Of a DNA stretch of 64,000 nucleotides, positions 16,077-25,052 are shown one piece after another. Location: contig CAJUCE010000005.1 in the NCBI GenBank assembly GCA_910584865.1, positions 25,991 to 89,990 of the forward strand. Reading direction: 5' to 3'. Origin of the DNA: an uncultured Acetatifactor sp. (lineage in GTDB: Bacteria > Bacillota > Clostridia > Lachnospirales > Lachnospiraceae). The stretch's first letter is position 1, and every line of letters starts with the position of its first letter. The position numbers were made by a program, and so were the translations under genes. Below the pieces are notes generated by a model. The model had not been told where the DNA came from. It worked only from the letters and a program-made list of their open reading frames with translations, and made no database searches.

Positions 16077-18047
16077 TTATCTGCTGACGATACGATAATA
16101 AGTTCCTGATGTCAGAGCGTATACCAGTATATACATGACGCCGAATACCAGGAAACAGACCAGGGTACAGACCGCATACAACCCCACATTATATAAATTC
16201 AGCAGCGCCAGCAGCCTGGATATCAGCGGAAACGCAGCCGCCACATGGATTCCCGCCACCACCAGGGGCAGGAAGAATACTGTCACGATCTGAGAATGGA
16301 TCGCGGCTTTCACCTCGCTGTGGCTCATACCTACCTTCTGCATGATTTCAAAACGATTCCTGTCGTCATATCCCTCCGAAATCTGTTTATAGTAAATAAT
16401 CAGAACCGTTGCCATGATAAACAGACTCCCCAGGAAGATTCCGATAAAGAACAAGCCTCCGTCGATTTCCAGAAACGCCTGCCGCCCGTCTATCCTGGAC
16501 TCCAGCTTCATCCCCAGCTCCGAACCCCCCCTTGCCGCACTGTCGAATTCCCACTGCTTCTCCTCTCCCGCATCCGTGTCAAAGCCATAGACCCACCCGA
16601 TTTCACTGGCCAGATCTGTCAAAATCTCCCGCTGGCTCTCACAAAGTGCCGTCAACGTCTCCATGTCCGGAACAACGATATACTGTGTGGCCGACATCAT
16701 TGCCTCATATTCCCCGTTCCCGATAAAGTCCTCCAGCTTCTCCGCCACCCGATACTGCCTGTCGAAGAGCCGCATGGTTTCGTAAGGGTAATCCTGTCTG
16801 TTGGAATAGACAAAGATCTCTCCCTCCTGCAGCGTTTTCTCCGTTCCCATGATCCGGTTATAGTCTTCCTGTGTCACAAATAACAGGGAATTGGTGTCAT
16901 CCTCTACCGACCGGGCCCGTTCCCGCAAGACCAGATAGCCGTCGCCGTCGCAGATTCCCTGGAATCCCAGGCAGGAATATTCCCACTCTCCCGTGACAGA
17001 CACCCCGCTCTCCTGCTGCAGGCGCCGGATGGCTGCCATATCCTCATCCCGCCTCTTCACGTCATCTGCATAAAAGACATAATCCGCCGGATAACGGTTT
17101 CGGATGATCTCCTCCATCCCCACCATCATGGAAGTGGTAGTAGACACCATCACCAGCACCATGGTAGACAGAATGCAGATATTGGCCAGTCCCACCGCAT
17201 TTTGCTTCATTCGGTAAATCATTCCGGATACGCTGACAAAATGCTTCGTGCGGTAATAATACCGCCTGTTCCTGCGCAGTGTCTTCAAAAGCGCTATACT
17301 GCCTGCCGTGAACAGCAGATAGGTCCCTGCGATCACCAGAAGCACCGCCACAAAAAACAACAGTACGGAGGCAATGGGATTCCGGGTGGTAATAGCAATA
17401 TAATAACCGCCCCCCAGCGCCGCCAGTCCCCAGATCGTCAGAAGCCAGTTGGACTGCGGCTCCCGTTCCCCCACATTCCCGGCCCGCAGCAGCTCGATGG
17501 GATCTGCGCCGCGGATCTGCCTTACCGAATTGGCAAATATCAGCACAAACAGAATGGAAAAAAAGATAACCGTCCCGGCTACAGCCTCCGGCGCCAGGAA
17601 AAATCCAAGCGGCACATCTGCCCCCACGATCCTCACCACCGCCAGAAACATCACTTTGTCCAGCGCGATTCCGATGCCCAGCCCCAAAATAACGCTGATA
17701 ATCATCACATAGAATGTCTCCCACCCGATGACTCTGGCCAGATGCCTGCGCTCCATTCCCAATATATGAAAGATACCGAACTCCTTCTTGCGATGCTTCA
17801 CCAGGAAACTATTGGTATAAAACAGAAAGATAAAAGCGAAAACCGTCACCACCCAGCTCCCCAGGCCCATGGTGGTATTCAGGAAATTCCCTCCCACCAT
17901 ATGGCTAAGCCCCGGGTTTAAGGACAGTGACTTCACGATATAAAACATGGCCACTGTCACAATACAGGTCAAAATGTAGGGAATGTACGTTTTCCCGTTC
18001 TTTTTAATATTCCCTGCCGCCAGCTTCGCATAAAACCCATTTCTCAT
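16077..18047 (-). CDS. BceB-like FtsX-domain ABC transporter permease
   Basis: The 656-aa membrane protein belongs with BceAB-type transporters, which free lipid-II-cycle intermediates from antimicrobial peptides and signal through a partner kinase. It has the typical layout: one N-terminal span (about 20-42), three FtsX-type spans with KKEFGIFHILGM between them, and further spans. A large extracellular domain (about residues 310-525) follows, then the closing spans with NRFEIMQKVGMS. Its start codon overlaps the ATPase stop (ATGA), so translation is coupled. Upstream are the matching kinase and regulator. Confidence 0.88.
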   Translation of the reverse strand: MRNGFYAKLAAGNIKKNGKTYIPYILTCIVTVAMFYIVKSLSLNPGLSHMVGGNFLNTTMGLGSWVVTVFAFIFLFYTNSFLVKHRKKEFGIFHILGMERRHLARVIGWETFYVMIISVILGLGIGIALDKVMFLAVVRIVGADVPLGFFLAPEAVAGTVIFFSILFVLIFANSVRQIRGADPIELLRAGNVGEREPQSNWLLTIWGLAALGGGYYIAITTRNPIASVLLFFVAVLLVIAGTYLLFTAGSIALLKTLRRNRRYYYRTKHFVSVSGMIYRMKQNAVGLANICILSTMVLVMVSTTTSMMVGMEEIIRNRYPADYVFYADDVKRRDEDMAAIRRLQQESGVSVTGEWEYSCLGFQGICDGDGYLVLRERARSVEDDTNSLLFVTQEDYNRIMGTEKTLQEGEIFVYSNRQDYPYETMRLFDRQYRVAEKLEDFIGNGEYEAMMSATQYIVVPDMETLTALCESQREILTDLASEIGWVYGFDTDAGEEKQWEFDSAARGGSELGMKLESRIDGRQAFLEIDGGLFFIGIFLGSLFIMATVLIIYYKQISEGYDDRNRFEIMQKVGMSHSEVKAAIHSQIVTVFFLPLVVAGIHVAAAFPLISRLLALLNLYNVGLYAVCTLVCFLVFGVMYILVYALTSGTYYRIVSR

Positions 18048-18808
18048 GAATGTGCACCTCCCGTTGCCAGCAACGTCAGCGTATCCGAAATCTTCTGATA
18101 AAGCTGCTCATTGGTGCTGTTTCCGCGGTAGATCTGATGGAATACCTCTCCGTCCTTGATGAACATCACCCTTCCTGCCCTGCTTGCCGCCCTGGTGGAA
18201 TGGGTCACCATCAAAATGGTCTGCCCGTCCATATTGATATCGTTAAAGATGTTCAGCAATCCGTCCGCCGCTTTGGAATCCAGTGCCCCCGTGGGTTCAT
18301 CCGCCAGCACCAGCTGAGGATTTGTAATCAGCGCTCTGGCCACTGCCGTGCGCTGCTTCTGGCCGCCCGAGACCTCGTAGGGAAACTTTTCCAGAATCTC
18401 CTGAATGCCCAGGCGTCCCGCAATGGGTTTCAGCCTCCGCTCCATCTCCCCATACTCCTTCCCACCCAGCACCAGCGGTAGGAAGATATTATCCTTCAGG
18501 GTAAAAGTGTCCAACAGATTGAAATCCTGGAAGACAAATCCCAGATTGTTGCGTCTGAATGCCGCCAGTTCCTTCTCCCGTACCCCGGACAGGCTCTTTC
18601 CGCCTAACAGGACCTGCCCGCTGGTAGGTTTGTCAAGGGCCGCCAGGATATTGAGCAAAGTAGTCTTGCCAGACCCCGACTCTCCCATGATCGCCACATA
18701 TTCACCCTGCTCCACCGAAAAAGATACTTTGGACAGGGCCTGTACCTGATTGCCGCCGAAGCGGGTTGTGTAGACTTTTTTCAGGCTTTTCGCCTCTAAT
18801 AATGCCAT
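18044..18808 (-). CDS. BceA-like ABC transporter ATP-binding protein
   Basis: The 254-aa ATPase has Walker A GESGSGKTTLLN (about residues 41-52), Q-loop VFQDFNLLD, signature VSGGQKQR, Walker B LVLADEPTGALD, and the H-loop MVTHSTRAAS. All catalytic residues are present. It drives the FtsX permease encoded next. The start at 18808 has GGAGGT upstream. The longer frame to 18955 would overlap the kinase gene and has a Cys/Arg-rich, non-coding-looking start. The 143 bases before it hold a promoter and a BceR-like box. Confidence 0.92.
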   Translation of the reverse strand: MALLEAKSLKKVYTTRFGGNQVQALSKVSFSVEQGEYVAIMGESGSGKTTLLNILAALDKPTSGQVLLGGKSLSGVREKELAAFRRNNLGFVFQDFNLLDTFTLKDNIFLPLVLGGKEYGEMERRLKPIAGRLGIQEILEKFPYEVSGGQKQRTAVARALITNPQLVLADEPTGALDSKAADGLLNIFNDINMDGQTILMVTHSTRAASRAGRVMFIKDGEVFHQIYRGNSTNEQLYQKISDTLTLLATGGAHS

Positions 18809-18842
18809 ATACTTACCTCCGTTCTTTGCTTTGGATAAGGAT

Positions 18843-18848
18843 ATTATA
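18843..18848 (-). promoter_or_regulatory. -10 element of the bceAB-like transporter promoter
   Basis: A consensus TATAAT (minus strand) stands about 35 bases before the ATPase ATG. The -35 position has no good match (TGTCGG), as expected for a promoter that needs an activator. Confidence 0.55.
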
Positions 18849-18880
18849 CAAAAGAGCGGAACGCACCGACATCGAATCGG

Positions 18881-18916
18881 GTGACATTTCCGCCTGTTTT
18901 TGTGACATTTTTGTAA
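18881..18916 (-). promoter_or_regulatory. Predicted BceR-type response regulator binding site
   Basis: TTACA-AAAA-TGTCA (18903-18916, minus strand) matches the TTACA-N4-TGTAA inverted repeat of BceR-like regulators with one mismatch. A second TGACATTT half-site begins 21 bases away (two helical turns). Both lie upstream of the transporter promoter. Confidence 0.6.
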
Positions 18917-18951
18917 GGTTGTCAAATGTGTGAAGGGGCACCGAAACAGGC

Positions 18952-19959
18952 TCAATCTGCCTTAAGCTCCTCTCTGTATAAATCCATGAAAAACGTGGTC
19001 CCTACACCCGGGACAGACTCGGCCCACAGCCGATTGGACAGCTTATCCGCCGTGAGACGGCTCAAATACAGCCCCAATCCCGTGGACTTTTTATCTGCTC
19101 TGCCATTGTATCCGGTGAATCCTTTCTCGAAGATCCTGGGAATATCCTCCGGCGCTATACCGATGCCGGTATCCTGAATCTGCAGAACCTTCTCCCGGGT
19201 CACCCTGATGGTAACCCGACCCTCCCGGGTATATTTTACCGCGTTGAACAATAGCTGCTCTATCACAAAGAGCAGCCATTTCTCATCCGTGAGCACTCTC
19301 ACTTGCGTAGGCTCGTAGCAAACACTTATCCTGTTCCTGATAAACTGCCCCGCATATTTTCGGATGGCCTGTCTGATAATGCCGTCCAACTCATATTCCT
19401 GAAATATGAAATCCGTGCTGTCACTCCCCAGCCGCATCCAGTTTAACGCCATCTCCACATATTGCTCGATGCGGAACAGTTCCGCCAATAGCTCCCTGTT
19501 TTCCCTGGTGTCCTCTTCCTGCAGGATCATCCGCATGACGGAAATGGGCGTCTTGATCTGGTGCACCCATGTGGTGTAATAGTCCATACTCTCCCTGCGC
19601 TCATTCTGCCAGGCGGCAAGATTCCGGTCATATACGGCCTTTAACTGTCTGAGCAGCTCCTGATCGTCTTCCTCTGCAAGGGTCTTTGGCGGCGGCATCT
19701 CATCCAGCATGACCTCCACATCTCCCGCAATCCTTTTGCGCTGCCCATGGGCCCTGCTTCCCGCAGCCAGCCGGATGGGCAGGACCGCCAGAGTGAGCAG
19801 CGCACATAATCCGGCCGCATACAATACAGCTTCCGCTTCTATATTATATAGAAAGAAAATGCCTCCGAAAATAGCCGCATATAACAGGAAAGCCAGACCT
19901 GTATATCTGTTCTGCCATAAAAGCTTTGCCGAAACATAATACCACTTTTCCTCTTTCAT
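18952..19959 (-). CDS. BceS-like intramembrane-sensing histidine kinase
   Basis: The 335-aa kinase has two closely spaced N-terminal membrane spans (about residues 16-62) with almost no extracellular loop, the mark of BceS-type kinases that sense through their ABC transporter. The phospho-His lies in WVHQIKTPISVMRM (near residue 133). The ATPase domain shows LLFVIEQLLFNAVKYT, DTGIGIAPEDIPRIFEKGFTG and STGLGLYLS. AGGAG precedes the ATG. It follows the regulator gene by 90 bases. Confidence 0.9.
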   Translation of the reverse strand: MKEEKWYYVSAKLLWQNRYTGLAFLLYAAIFGGIFFLYNIEAEAVLYAAGLCALLTLAVLPIRLAAGSRAHGQRKRIAGDVEVMLDEMPPPKTLAEEDDQELLRQLKAVYDRNLAAWQNERRESMDYYTTWVHQIKTPISVMRMILQEEDTRENRELLAELFRIEQYVEMALNWMRLGSDSTDFIFQEYELDGIIRQAIRKYAGQFIRNRISVCYEPTQVRVLTDEKWLLFVIEQLLFNAVKYTREGRVTIRVTREKVLQIQDTGIGIAPEDIPRIFEKGFTGYNGRADKKSTGLGLYLSRLTADKLSNRLWAESVPGVGTTFFMDLYREELKAD

Positions 19960-20049
19960 TCTCTTCCGCTCCTTTTCCTATTCCCCGGCGCAATTTTATC
20001 TGCCCTGTCCCACATAACAAAGCTCCAAATCCCGAACGGCCGGCAGGAG

Positions 20050-20721
20050 CTATTCGATGATATAGCCGCTTCCCACCCTGGTGGCAATAAAATGAACAAG
20101 CCCGGCATTCTCCAGCTTCTTTCTGAGCCTGGTGACATTGACCGTCAGGGTATTCTCCTCCACATAAGAATCCATCTGCCACAGTCGGGTCATCAGCGTT
20201 TCCCGGCTCACTACCTTCCCTTTATTTTCCAGAAGCGTCTGCAGGATGCGAAATTCATTTTTGGTCAGCTCGATCTGTTCGCCGTCATAGGTAAGGGTAG
20301 TATTGTTCAGATTCAATATGGCGCCCCTGTGCTCCAGCAGAGGAATCCGGCCCGTCATATCGTAGGTCCGGCGCAGCAGTGCCTGGATTTTCGCCGTCAT
20401 CACATCCAGATCCACCGGCTTGGGAATGAAATCGTCCCCGCCCATATTCATGGCCATAACAATATTCATATTCTCTGAGGCCGAGGAGATAAAGACCACC
20501 GGCACATTGGAGATCCTCCGAATCTCAGTGCACCAATGGTATCCGTTAAAAAAGGGCAACATGATATCCATCAACACCATATGGGGATCATATTCCACAA
20601 ACGCCGGCAGTATGTTCTGAAAATCACTGACACACATAACCTGGTTTCCCCATGACTCAATCTGCTTTTTCATCACACCTGCCATGGCCAGATCATCTTC
20701 TACAATCATAATACGGTACAT
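20050..20721 (-). CDS. BceR-like OmpR-family response regulator
   Basis: The 223-aa protein joins a receiver domain (acidic pocket EDDLAM, acceptor Asp in VLMDIMLPFFNG near residue 52, Lys in FIPKPVD near residue 101) to an OmpR/PhoB winged-helix domain ending in TRVGSGYIIE. It should activate the downstream transporter promoter, where a matching box is found. A good AGGAG site precedes the ATG. Confidence 0.93.
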   Translation of the reverse strand: MYRIMIVEDDLAMAGVMKKQIESWGNQVMCVSDFQNILPAFVEYDPHMVLMDIMLPFFNGYHWCTEIRRISNVPVVFISSASENMNIVMAMNMGGDDFIPKPVDLDVMTAKIQALLRRTYDMTGRIPLLEHRGAILNLNNTTLTYDGEQIELTKNEFRILQTLLENKGKVVSRETLMTRLWQMDSYVEENTLTVNVTRLRKKLENAGLVHFIATRVGSGYIIE

Positions 20722-20871
20722 GACTTCTTCTCCTCATATTTAAAGTACTGTCTAAATATAACATTTTATCCGAAAGAAAACAACAAAAACAATTGACAGC
20801 ATCCGCACATGAATATATCAAATTGCACTGATAAAAAAACATTAAGAATTCATAAAATCAGAAAAAACACC

Positions 20872-20899
20872 TTGTAAATCCATAAAAAGGTGCTATAAT
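20872..20899 (+). promoter_or_regulatory. Promoter with operator-like dyad for the small lipoprotein gene
   Basis: TTGTAA and TATAAT are 16 bases apart. A CACCTT/AAGGTG dyad (20868-20892) overlaps the -35 and spacer, which could be a repressor site. The leader has two ACGTCAA copies. Confidence 0.55.
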
Positions 20900-20956
20900 C
20901 TATTTGAACGTCAAACAGACGTCAATACATAAAAGGAAATAAAGGAGAGAAGTAAC

Positions 20957-21355
20957 ATGAAAAAGAGCGTATGGGCAAAGATGCTGAGTTTGGCATTGGT
21001 GTTTGTGTGTGTGATCGGGCTTGCTGCCTGCGGCGGCGGAGATTCCAGCGCAGCAGGATCTTACAAACTTCAGACTATCGAAATGTCCGGAATGTCCATG
21101 GATCTGGAGCAGCTGGCTGAGGCCTCCGGCGTATCTGCGGATGAGATGACGATCATCCTGGAGCTGAAGGAAGACGGCAATTTCTCACTGGATATGTCCG
21201 CACTTGAGTCTGCAGACATGTCTATGAGCGGAACTTGGGAAGGAAGCGGCAGCAGCGTGAAGCTGACAGTAGAAGGCGAAACCATCAACTGCACTCTGGA
21301 GGACGGAGTTCTTACCATGGCTGAAGAAGGCGTATCCATGACCTTCAAGAAATAA
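20957..21355 (+). CDS. Small secreted lipoprotein, function unknown
   Basis: The 132-aa product has a signal peptide with lipobox LAAC (Cys25), then a Gly/Ser spacer. A domain of about 100 residues follows, rich in alternating polar and hydrophobic residues (GSYKLQTIEMSG, SMSGTWEGSGSSVKLTV), suggesting a small beta-barrel or lipocalin-like fold. Similar lipocalin-like lipoproteins are common in Clostridia. No specific role can be given. It has its own promoter and terminator, and GGAGAG upstream of the ATG. Confidence 0.8.
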   Translation: MKKSVWAKMLSLALVFVCVIGLAACGGGDSSAAGSYKLQTIEMSGMSMDLEQLAEASGVSADEMTIILELKEDGNFSLDMSALESADMSMSGTWEGSGSSVKLTVEGETINCTLEDGVLTMAEEGVSMTFKK

Positions 21356-21373
21356 TTCTAAAGAGAAGAAAAA

Positions 21374-21411
21374 AGCCATTTCGGGTGAATGCCCGGGATG
21401 GTCTTTTTTTA
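21374..21411 (+). terminator. Rho-independent terminator of the small lipoprotein gene
   Basis: GCCATTTCGGG and CCCGGGATGGT form a hairpin followed by seven or more T. Confidence 0.85.
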
Positions 21412-21589
21412 TGCAATTTTTCGCTATGTTCTGTGGGATTTCTGAGAAGGTCTTCTGCCTCTCCGCTTCCGTCTTTTAGGCGGCATGCGCCCTACTGCCA
21501 CATGCAATGCCATTGATAATTCAATAGACATTACATCCCTTGTGCGGTATTCAGTTAATTTATATAAGTGAACTACGGCCTGTTTCGAG

Positions 21590-21850
21590 TCATTTACGGT
21601 TTTCAGCGGCTTCCGCGAGTGCGTCAAGAGTTACACCGTAAGTATTTTCAATTTTCTGATTAATTTTGTATAGTTCCTTTTGTGTTTTTACCTGTTCTAC
21701 TGCAAGCCCCTCCATTTTATTTTTCAATTCAGTTTGTCCAGTTTCCAGTTGATTGAGTTTTTTACCTATTTCATCAAATTTCTGATTTATATCTATTTTC
21801 AGCTCTTGCATTTCAGTCAAGAGTAAATCCAATTTTTCGCTATCACTCAT
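21590..21850 (-). CDS. Small coiled-coil protein
   Basis: The 86-aa product starts MSDSEKLDLLLTEMQELK and consists almost entirely of heptads predicted to form a coiled coil (QLETGQTELKNKMEGL and similar). Such short proteins are frequent in Lachnospiraceae and have no known function. The start at 21850 has GGAGGG eight bases upstream. Two earlier in-frame starts lack good sites. A 67-codon frame beyond the stop (21424-21627) looks non-coding. Confidence 0.6.
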   Translation of the reverse strand: MSDSEKLDLLLTEMQELKIDINQKFDEIGKKLNQLETGQTELKNKMEGLAVEQVKTQKELYKINQKIENTYGVTLDALAEAAENRK

Positions 21851-21913
21851 ATCTGCGCCCTCCATGTGATCATTGTACCATAATTTCATGCGCTCCAGCG
21901 CATATGGAATCAG

Positions 21914-21944
21914 AAGTTGACTTGATGCTCTTTCAAGTCAACTT
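21914..21944. repeat. Perfect 11-bp inverted repeat
   Basis: AAGTTGACTTG and CAAGTCAACTT face each other around 9 bases, with partial outer pairing (CATATGG/CCATAT). It lies between tRNA-Thr and the coiled-coil gene. There is no T-run, so terminator status is doubtful. No gene is seen from 21945 to the tRNA. Confidence 0.55.
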
Positions 21945-22184
21945 TATGCCATATTCAGGATACAAAGTCGATTCAATTATCAATGTATTGTGACAACCAC
22001 ATGCATACGAAGCAGATGGGGTATACAAACATTACCTTCACAGAGAACCATTATCAACGGAATTGCGGAAATATCGATAAAAAGAACCAACCTACAGACA
22101 ATATTCCAGAGTGTCAGAAAAATTAAAACCAACCAAAATAAATTTGATTGGTTTATAGTTAGATTTACTTTTATAAATTTGTAA

Positions 22185-22257
22185 AGCTGCTGACGGGAAT
22201 CGGACCCGTGACCTCCGCACTACCAATGCGACGCTCTACCGACTGAGCCACAGCAGC
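22185..22257 (-). tRNA. tRNA-Thr (GGT anticodon)
   Basis: The 73-nt minus-strand sequence folds as a cloverleaf: acceptor GCTGCTG/CAGCAGC, D-arm GGCTCAGTCGGTAGAGC, anticodon stem TCGCA/TGCGG with loop TTGGTAG (GGT), and T-arm ACGGGTCCGATTCCCGT. T is at the discriminator. The 3' CCA is not encoded. Confidence 0.95.
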
Positions 22258-22288
22258 CTGTGAAGTATCTCTCACAACCACGTTATAT

Positions 22289-22317
22289 ATTATAGCAGGC
22301 TATAAATCATTTGTCAA
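22289..22317 (-). promoter_or_regulatory. Consensus promoter of tRNA-Thr
   Basis: TTGACA, 17 bases, TATAAT on the minus strand, a perfect sigma-A consensus about 32 bases upstream of the tRNA. Confidence 0.85.
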
Positions 22318-22429
22318 CAAAATATTCGTTTTTATTTTACTTTTATTTTACTTTTTTGCCTTCGCTTTTTTTCACCGCTTTTTGCCCAATCCTATCTTCT
22401 TATCTGCTTAAGGAGAAACAATATTGATT

Positions 22430-22600
22430 CTATGTACTCTGGAATTCTTCCATCTCGTTTTTTGAAATGTACACCTGCTTGTCCTCAGCAATCTGGTGCT
22501 TCTCGTAATATAATCTATACGCCCCGTTACAACATCATGCAGCTTTTCCTCACTAAGTTTTTCCGCCTGCCAAACAATGGAAAGAACCGAAAACAACTTG
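22430..22600 (-). pseudogene. Remnant of an unidentified gene
   Basis: In one minus frame the sequence reads YYEKHQIAEDKQVYISKNEM and then EEFQST before a TAG at 22432-22430. The preceding stretch in another frame reads KLSEEKLHDVVTGRIDYI. Both have protein-like composition, joined by a frameshift, so this looks like the decayed 3' end of a gene. The family was not recognised. The rest of the 500-base interval between tRNA-Thr and gpmI holds only the tRNA promoter and a terminator. Confidence 0.35.
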
Positions 22601-22635
22601 ACACTGAATAGCCAGGGTACCTTGATAATTGAATA

Positions 22636-22672
22636 AACAACAGACACGGGAGAGCATATACCCTCCCGCTGT
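22636..22672 (-). terminator. Likely terminator of gpmI
   Basis: CGGGAG (22647-22652) and CTCCCG (22663-22668) form the core of a hairpin. TGTTGTTTATTC follows it on the minus strand. Confidence 0.5.
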
Positions 22673-22757
22673 CATTCATCACTCGATCACTTTTATTCTA
22701 CCACCCTGTCAGAACCGTCCTTCGCCTATCTCCCGGTCCCTTTTAACATGCCGCCTG

Positions 22758-24302
22758 CTATTTGCGAACCAGCAGAGACTCTCCTGTCATCTCCGCAGGC
22801 TGCTGCATGCCCATAATCTGGATCAGCGTGGGAATAATATCTGCCAGGCAGCCGTTCTCCCTGAGCGTATAAGCTTCATCATAATTCACCAAAATGAAAG
22901 GCACCTGGTTAGTGGTATGAGCGGTAAAAGGCTCACCGGTCTCGTAGTCTACCAACATCTCCGCATTACCGTGGTCCGCGCAGATGAACATGGCGCCGTC
23001 CACCTCTTTGACGGCATCCACAGCCCTGCCCACACACTCGTCCACCGCTTCCACAGCCTTAACAGCCGCTTCCAGAACCCCCGTATGGCCCACCATATCC
23101 GGATTGGCAAAATTGATGATGATCACGTCGTATTTGCCGGAACGGATAGCCCCGCAAAGCTTGTCGCACACTTCATAAGCGCTCATCTGGGGTTTCAGAT
23201 CATAAGTAGCCACATCCTTGGGGGAATTCACCAGCACTCTGTCCTCCCCTTCGTTGGGCTCCTCCACACCGCCGTTAAAGAAAAAGGTCACATGCGCATA
23301 TTTCTCCGTCTCGGCGATCCGGGCCTGCTTCATACCGTTTGCAGCCAGCCACTCGCCGAAGGTATTGGTGACGGATACCTTGTGGAAGGCCACGTCCTTG
23401 TTGGGAATAGTAGGGTCATAGTCGGAGAAGCACACATAGGTCACATCCAGTCTCTGCCCTCTGTCAAAGCCCTTGAAATCATCGTCGCAGAATGCTCTGG
23501 TGATCTCTCTTGCCCTGTCAGGACGGAAGTTGAAGAAGATAATGGAATCTCCGCTCTGAATCGTAGCGACAGGCTTCCCATCCTCCACAGCCAAAGTAGG
23601 CTTCACGAATTCATCCGTCTCTCCTCTGTCGTAGGACTCCTGGATACCGCAGATACCGCACTGTGCCGTCAGGCCCTCTCCCTTTGTCATGGCGTCATAG
23701 GCCAGTTTCACACGGTCATAATTATTATCTCTGTCCATAACGTAATAGCGCCCCATAACAGACGCGATTTTGCCTACGCCGATCTTCTCCATCTCCTTTG
23801 TCAGCTCTACGACATATTCCTTGCCGCTGGCCGGCGGTGTATCGCGTCCGTCCAGGAAGCAGTGTACATACACCTTCTCCAGGCCGCTGCGCTTTGCCAG
23901 CTCCAGCAGACCGTACAGATGGGTATTGTGGCTATGCACGCCGCCGTCGGATAAAAGCCCCATGAGATGAAGGGCGCTGTCATTTTTCCTGCAATTCTCC
24001 ACTGCCTTCAGCAGAGCGGGATTCTCGAAAAAGGTGCCGTCCTGGATCTCCTTGGTAATCCTGGTCAGTTCCTGGTATACGATGCGGCCTGCGCCCATGT
24101 TCAGATGGCCCACTTCGGAATTCCCCATCTGTCCGTCGGGAAGCCCTACTGCCATGCCGCTGGCATTGCCCCTCACGAAAGGATACTCCTTCATCAGCCT
24201 GTCCATCACAGGCGTCTGTGCCAATGCCACCGCATTCCCTTCCGTCTTCTCATTGAGTCCATATCCGTCCAGAATCATTAATACTACAGGTTTCTTGCTC
24301 AT
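22758..24302 (-). CDS. gpmI: 2,3-bisphosphoglycerate-independent phosphoglycerate mutase
   Basis: It interconverts 3- and 2-phosphoglycerate in glycolysis, using two Mn ions. The 514-aa product has LMILDGYGLNE at the N-terminus (metal Asp), the phosphate-accepting Ser in GQMGNSEVGHLNMGAGR (about residue 60), FLDGRDTPP, RPDRAREI, and the C-terminal metal motifs NFANPDMVGHTG and CADHGNAE. The start at 24302 has GGAGAG upstream and gives MSKKPVVLMILDG. The frame open to 24362 is not used. It stands alone behind a good promoter. Confidence 0.96.
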   Translation of the reverse strand: MSKKPVVLMILDGYGLNEKTEGNAVALAQTPVMDRLMKEYPFVRGNASGMAVGLPDGQMGNSEVGHLNMGAGRIVYQELTRITKEIQDGTFFENPALLKAVENCRKNDSALHLMGLLSDGGVHSHNTHLYGLLELAKRSGLEKVYVHCFLDGRDTPPASGKEYVVELTKEMEKIGVGKIASVMGRYYVMDRDNNYDRVKLAYDAMTKGEGLTAQCGICGIQESYDRGETDEFVKPTLAVEDGKPVATIQSGDSIIFFNFRPDRAREITRAFCDDDFKGFDRGQRLDVTYVCFSDYDPTIPNKDVAFHKVSVTNTFGEWLAANGMKQARIAETEKYAHVTFFFNGGVEEPNEGEDRVLVNSPKDVATYDLKPQMSAYEVCDKLCGAIRSGKYDVIIINFANPDMVGHTGVLEAAVKAVEAVDECVGRAVDAVKEVDGAMFICADHGNAEMLVDYETGEPFTAHTTNQVPFILVNYDEAYTLRENGCLADIIPTLIQIMGMQQPAEMTGESLLVRK

Positions 24303-24353
24303 TTCTTCTCTCCTTATACCGCAGTTACTTTCCTGTATCTGTTTTCTGTAAGA

Positions 24354-24382
24354 ATTATACACTGAAAAATGGCGCCGCGCAA
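24354..24382 (-). promoter_or_regulatory. Predicted promoter of gpmI
   Basis: TTGCGC, 17 bases, TATAAT on the minus strand. The start site falls about 45 bases before the ATG. Confidence 0.65.
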
Positions 24383-24388
24383 TACCTC

Positions 24389-24616
24389 TTATCCCTTTTT
24401 CTGGTGAAATTCCCTAAGTTTCTCATTCATGCGCTTTGCGTCCCCGGCATCCTTTCTCCAGGAAAGCACGGATACCAGGCCAAAGATCACCGCTATTGTA
24501 ACCAGCATAACAGAGATGCTGCCCAAATGATCCGCCCTGTACCATCCAAACCGGAAACCCGCCGTCAGCACGATCCCATTGATCAGAATATAATGGCCGA
24601 CGATCTGAAAGCCCAT
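24389..24616 (-). pseudogene. DUF3021-like membrane protein, truncated
   Basis: The 75-codon frame encodes two hydrophobic segments and the tail RMNEKLREFHQ, resembling the C-terminal half of DUF3021 proteins. These are normally about 130-140 residues and often sit beside LytTR regulators or ABC-2 exporters. The N-terminal half is missing and the neighbours upstream are also broken, so it is treated as a remnant. Confidence 0.45.
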
Positions 24617-24660
24617 TTTCTTCTTTCCAAGGGGCCTGTCTCAGGGATAGATGAGACTGC

Positions 24661-25052
24661 TCAGTGAATACAGCCAGCTTTTCTCTTCCTGATTTCAAAG
24701 CATAGATCAGCCGCCAGCGTCAGCAGGCACATGCCCGTTCCCACCACCCATGCCGCGAGAATATACCCCAGCGACAGTTTCACTCTGCTCACCGGCTTTA
24801 CATAAAATGCCATCAGCCTCTTTTCCGTCTCATCCTGTACCATGGCGCCGGTAACCGTCAGAGTCACGGTCACGGCGTTTACCACCAGGATTCCCGCCAG
24901 CATCCAAAGTTGTATCAGATATGCGGCATTTTTTCATCCAGGACCCGGTCACGCTCCCCTCCGAATTCCGAAAGCAGATTTACCAGGCTCTGATTGTTCA
25001 TCCTCCCCAGGAATATCACCATCAATGTCGGCACAACCATCCCCTGTCTTCC
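24661..25052 (-). pseudogene. ABC-2 type transporter permease, fragmented
   Basis: One frame reads VVPTLMVIFLGRMNNQSLVN and continues to a stop. A second frame then takes over with YLIQLWMLAGILVVNAVTVT and ends GTGMCLLTLAADLCFEIRKR. Together they form the first part of an ABC-2 permease, interrupted by a frameshift and cut short of the usual six spans. The order ATPase remnant, permease remnant, DUF3021 remnant points to one decayed exporter operon. Confidence 0.6.

Noticed and set aside
18809..18955. Extended N-terminus of the BceA-like ATPase
   Set aside because: Would read through the promoter and BceR box and is Cys/Arg-rich; GGAGGT supports the start at 18808.
21424..21627. 67-codon minus-strand frame
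   Set aside because: Arg/Lys-rich end, no ribosome-binding site, overlaps the end of the coiled-coil gene.
22629..23954. 441-codon plus-strand frame
   Set aside because: Antisense of gpmI; His/Leu-rich composition typical of a shadow frame, no ribosome-binding site.
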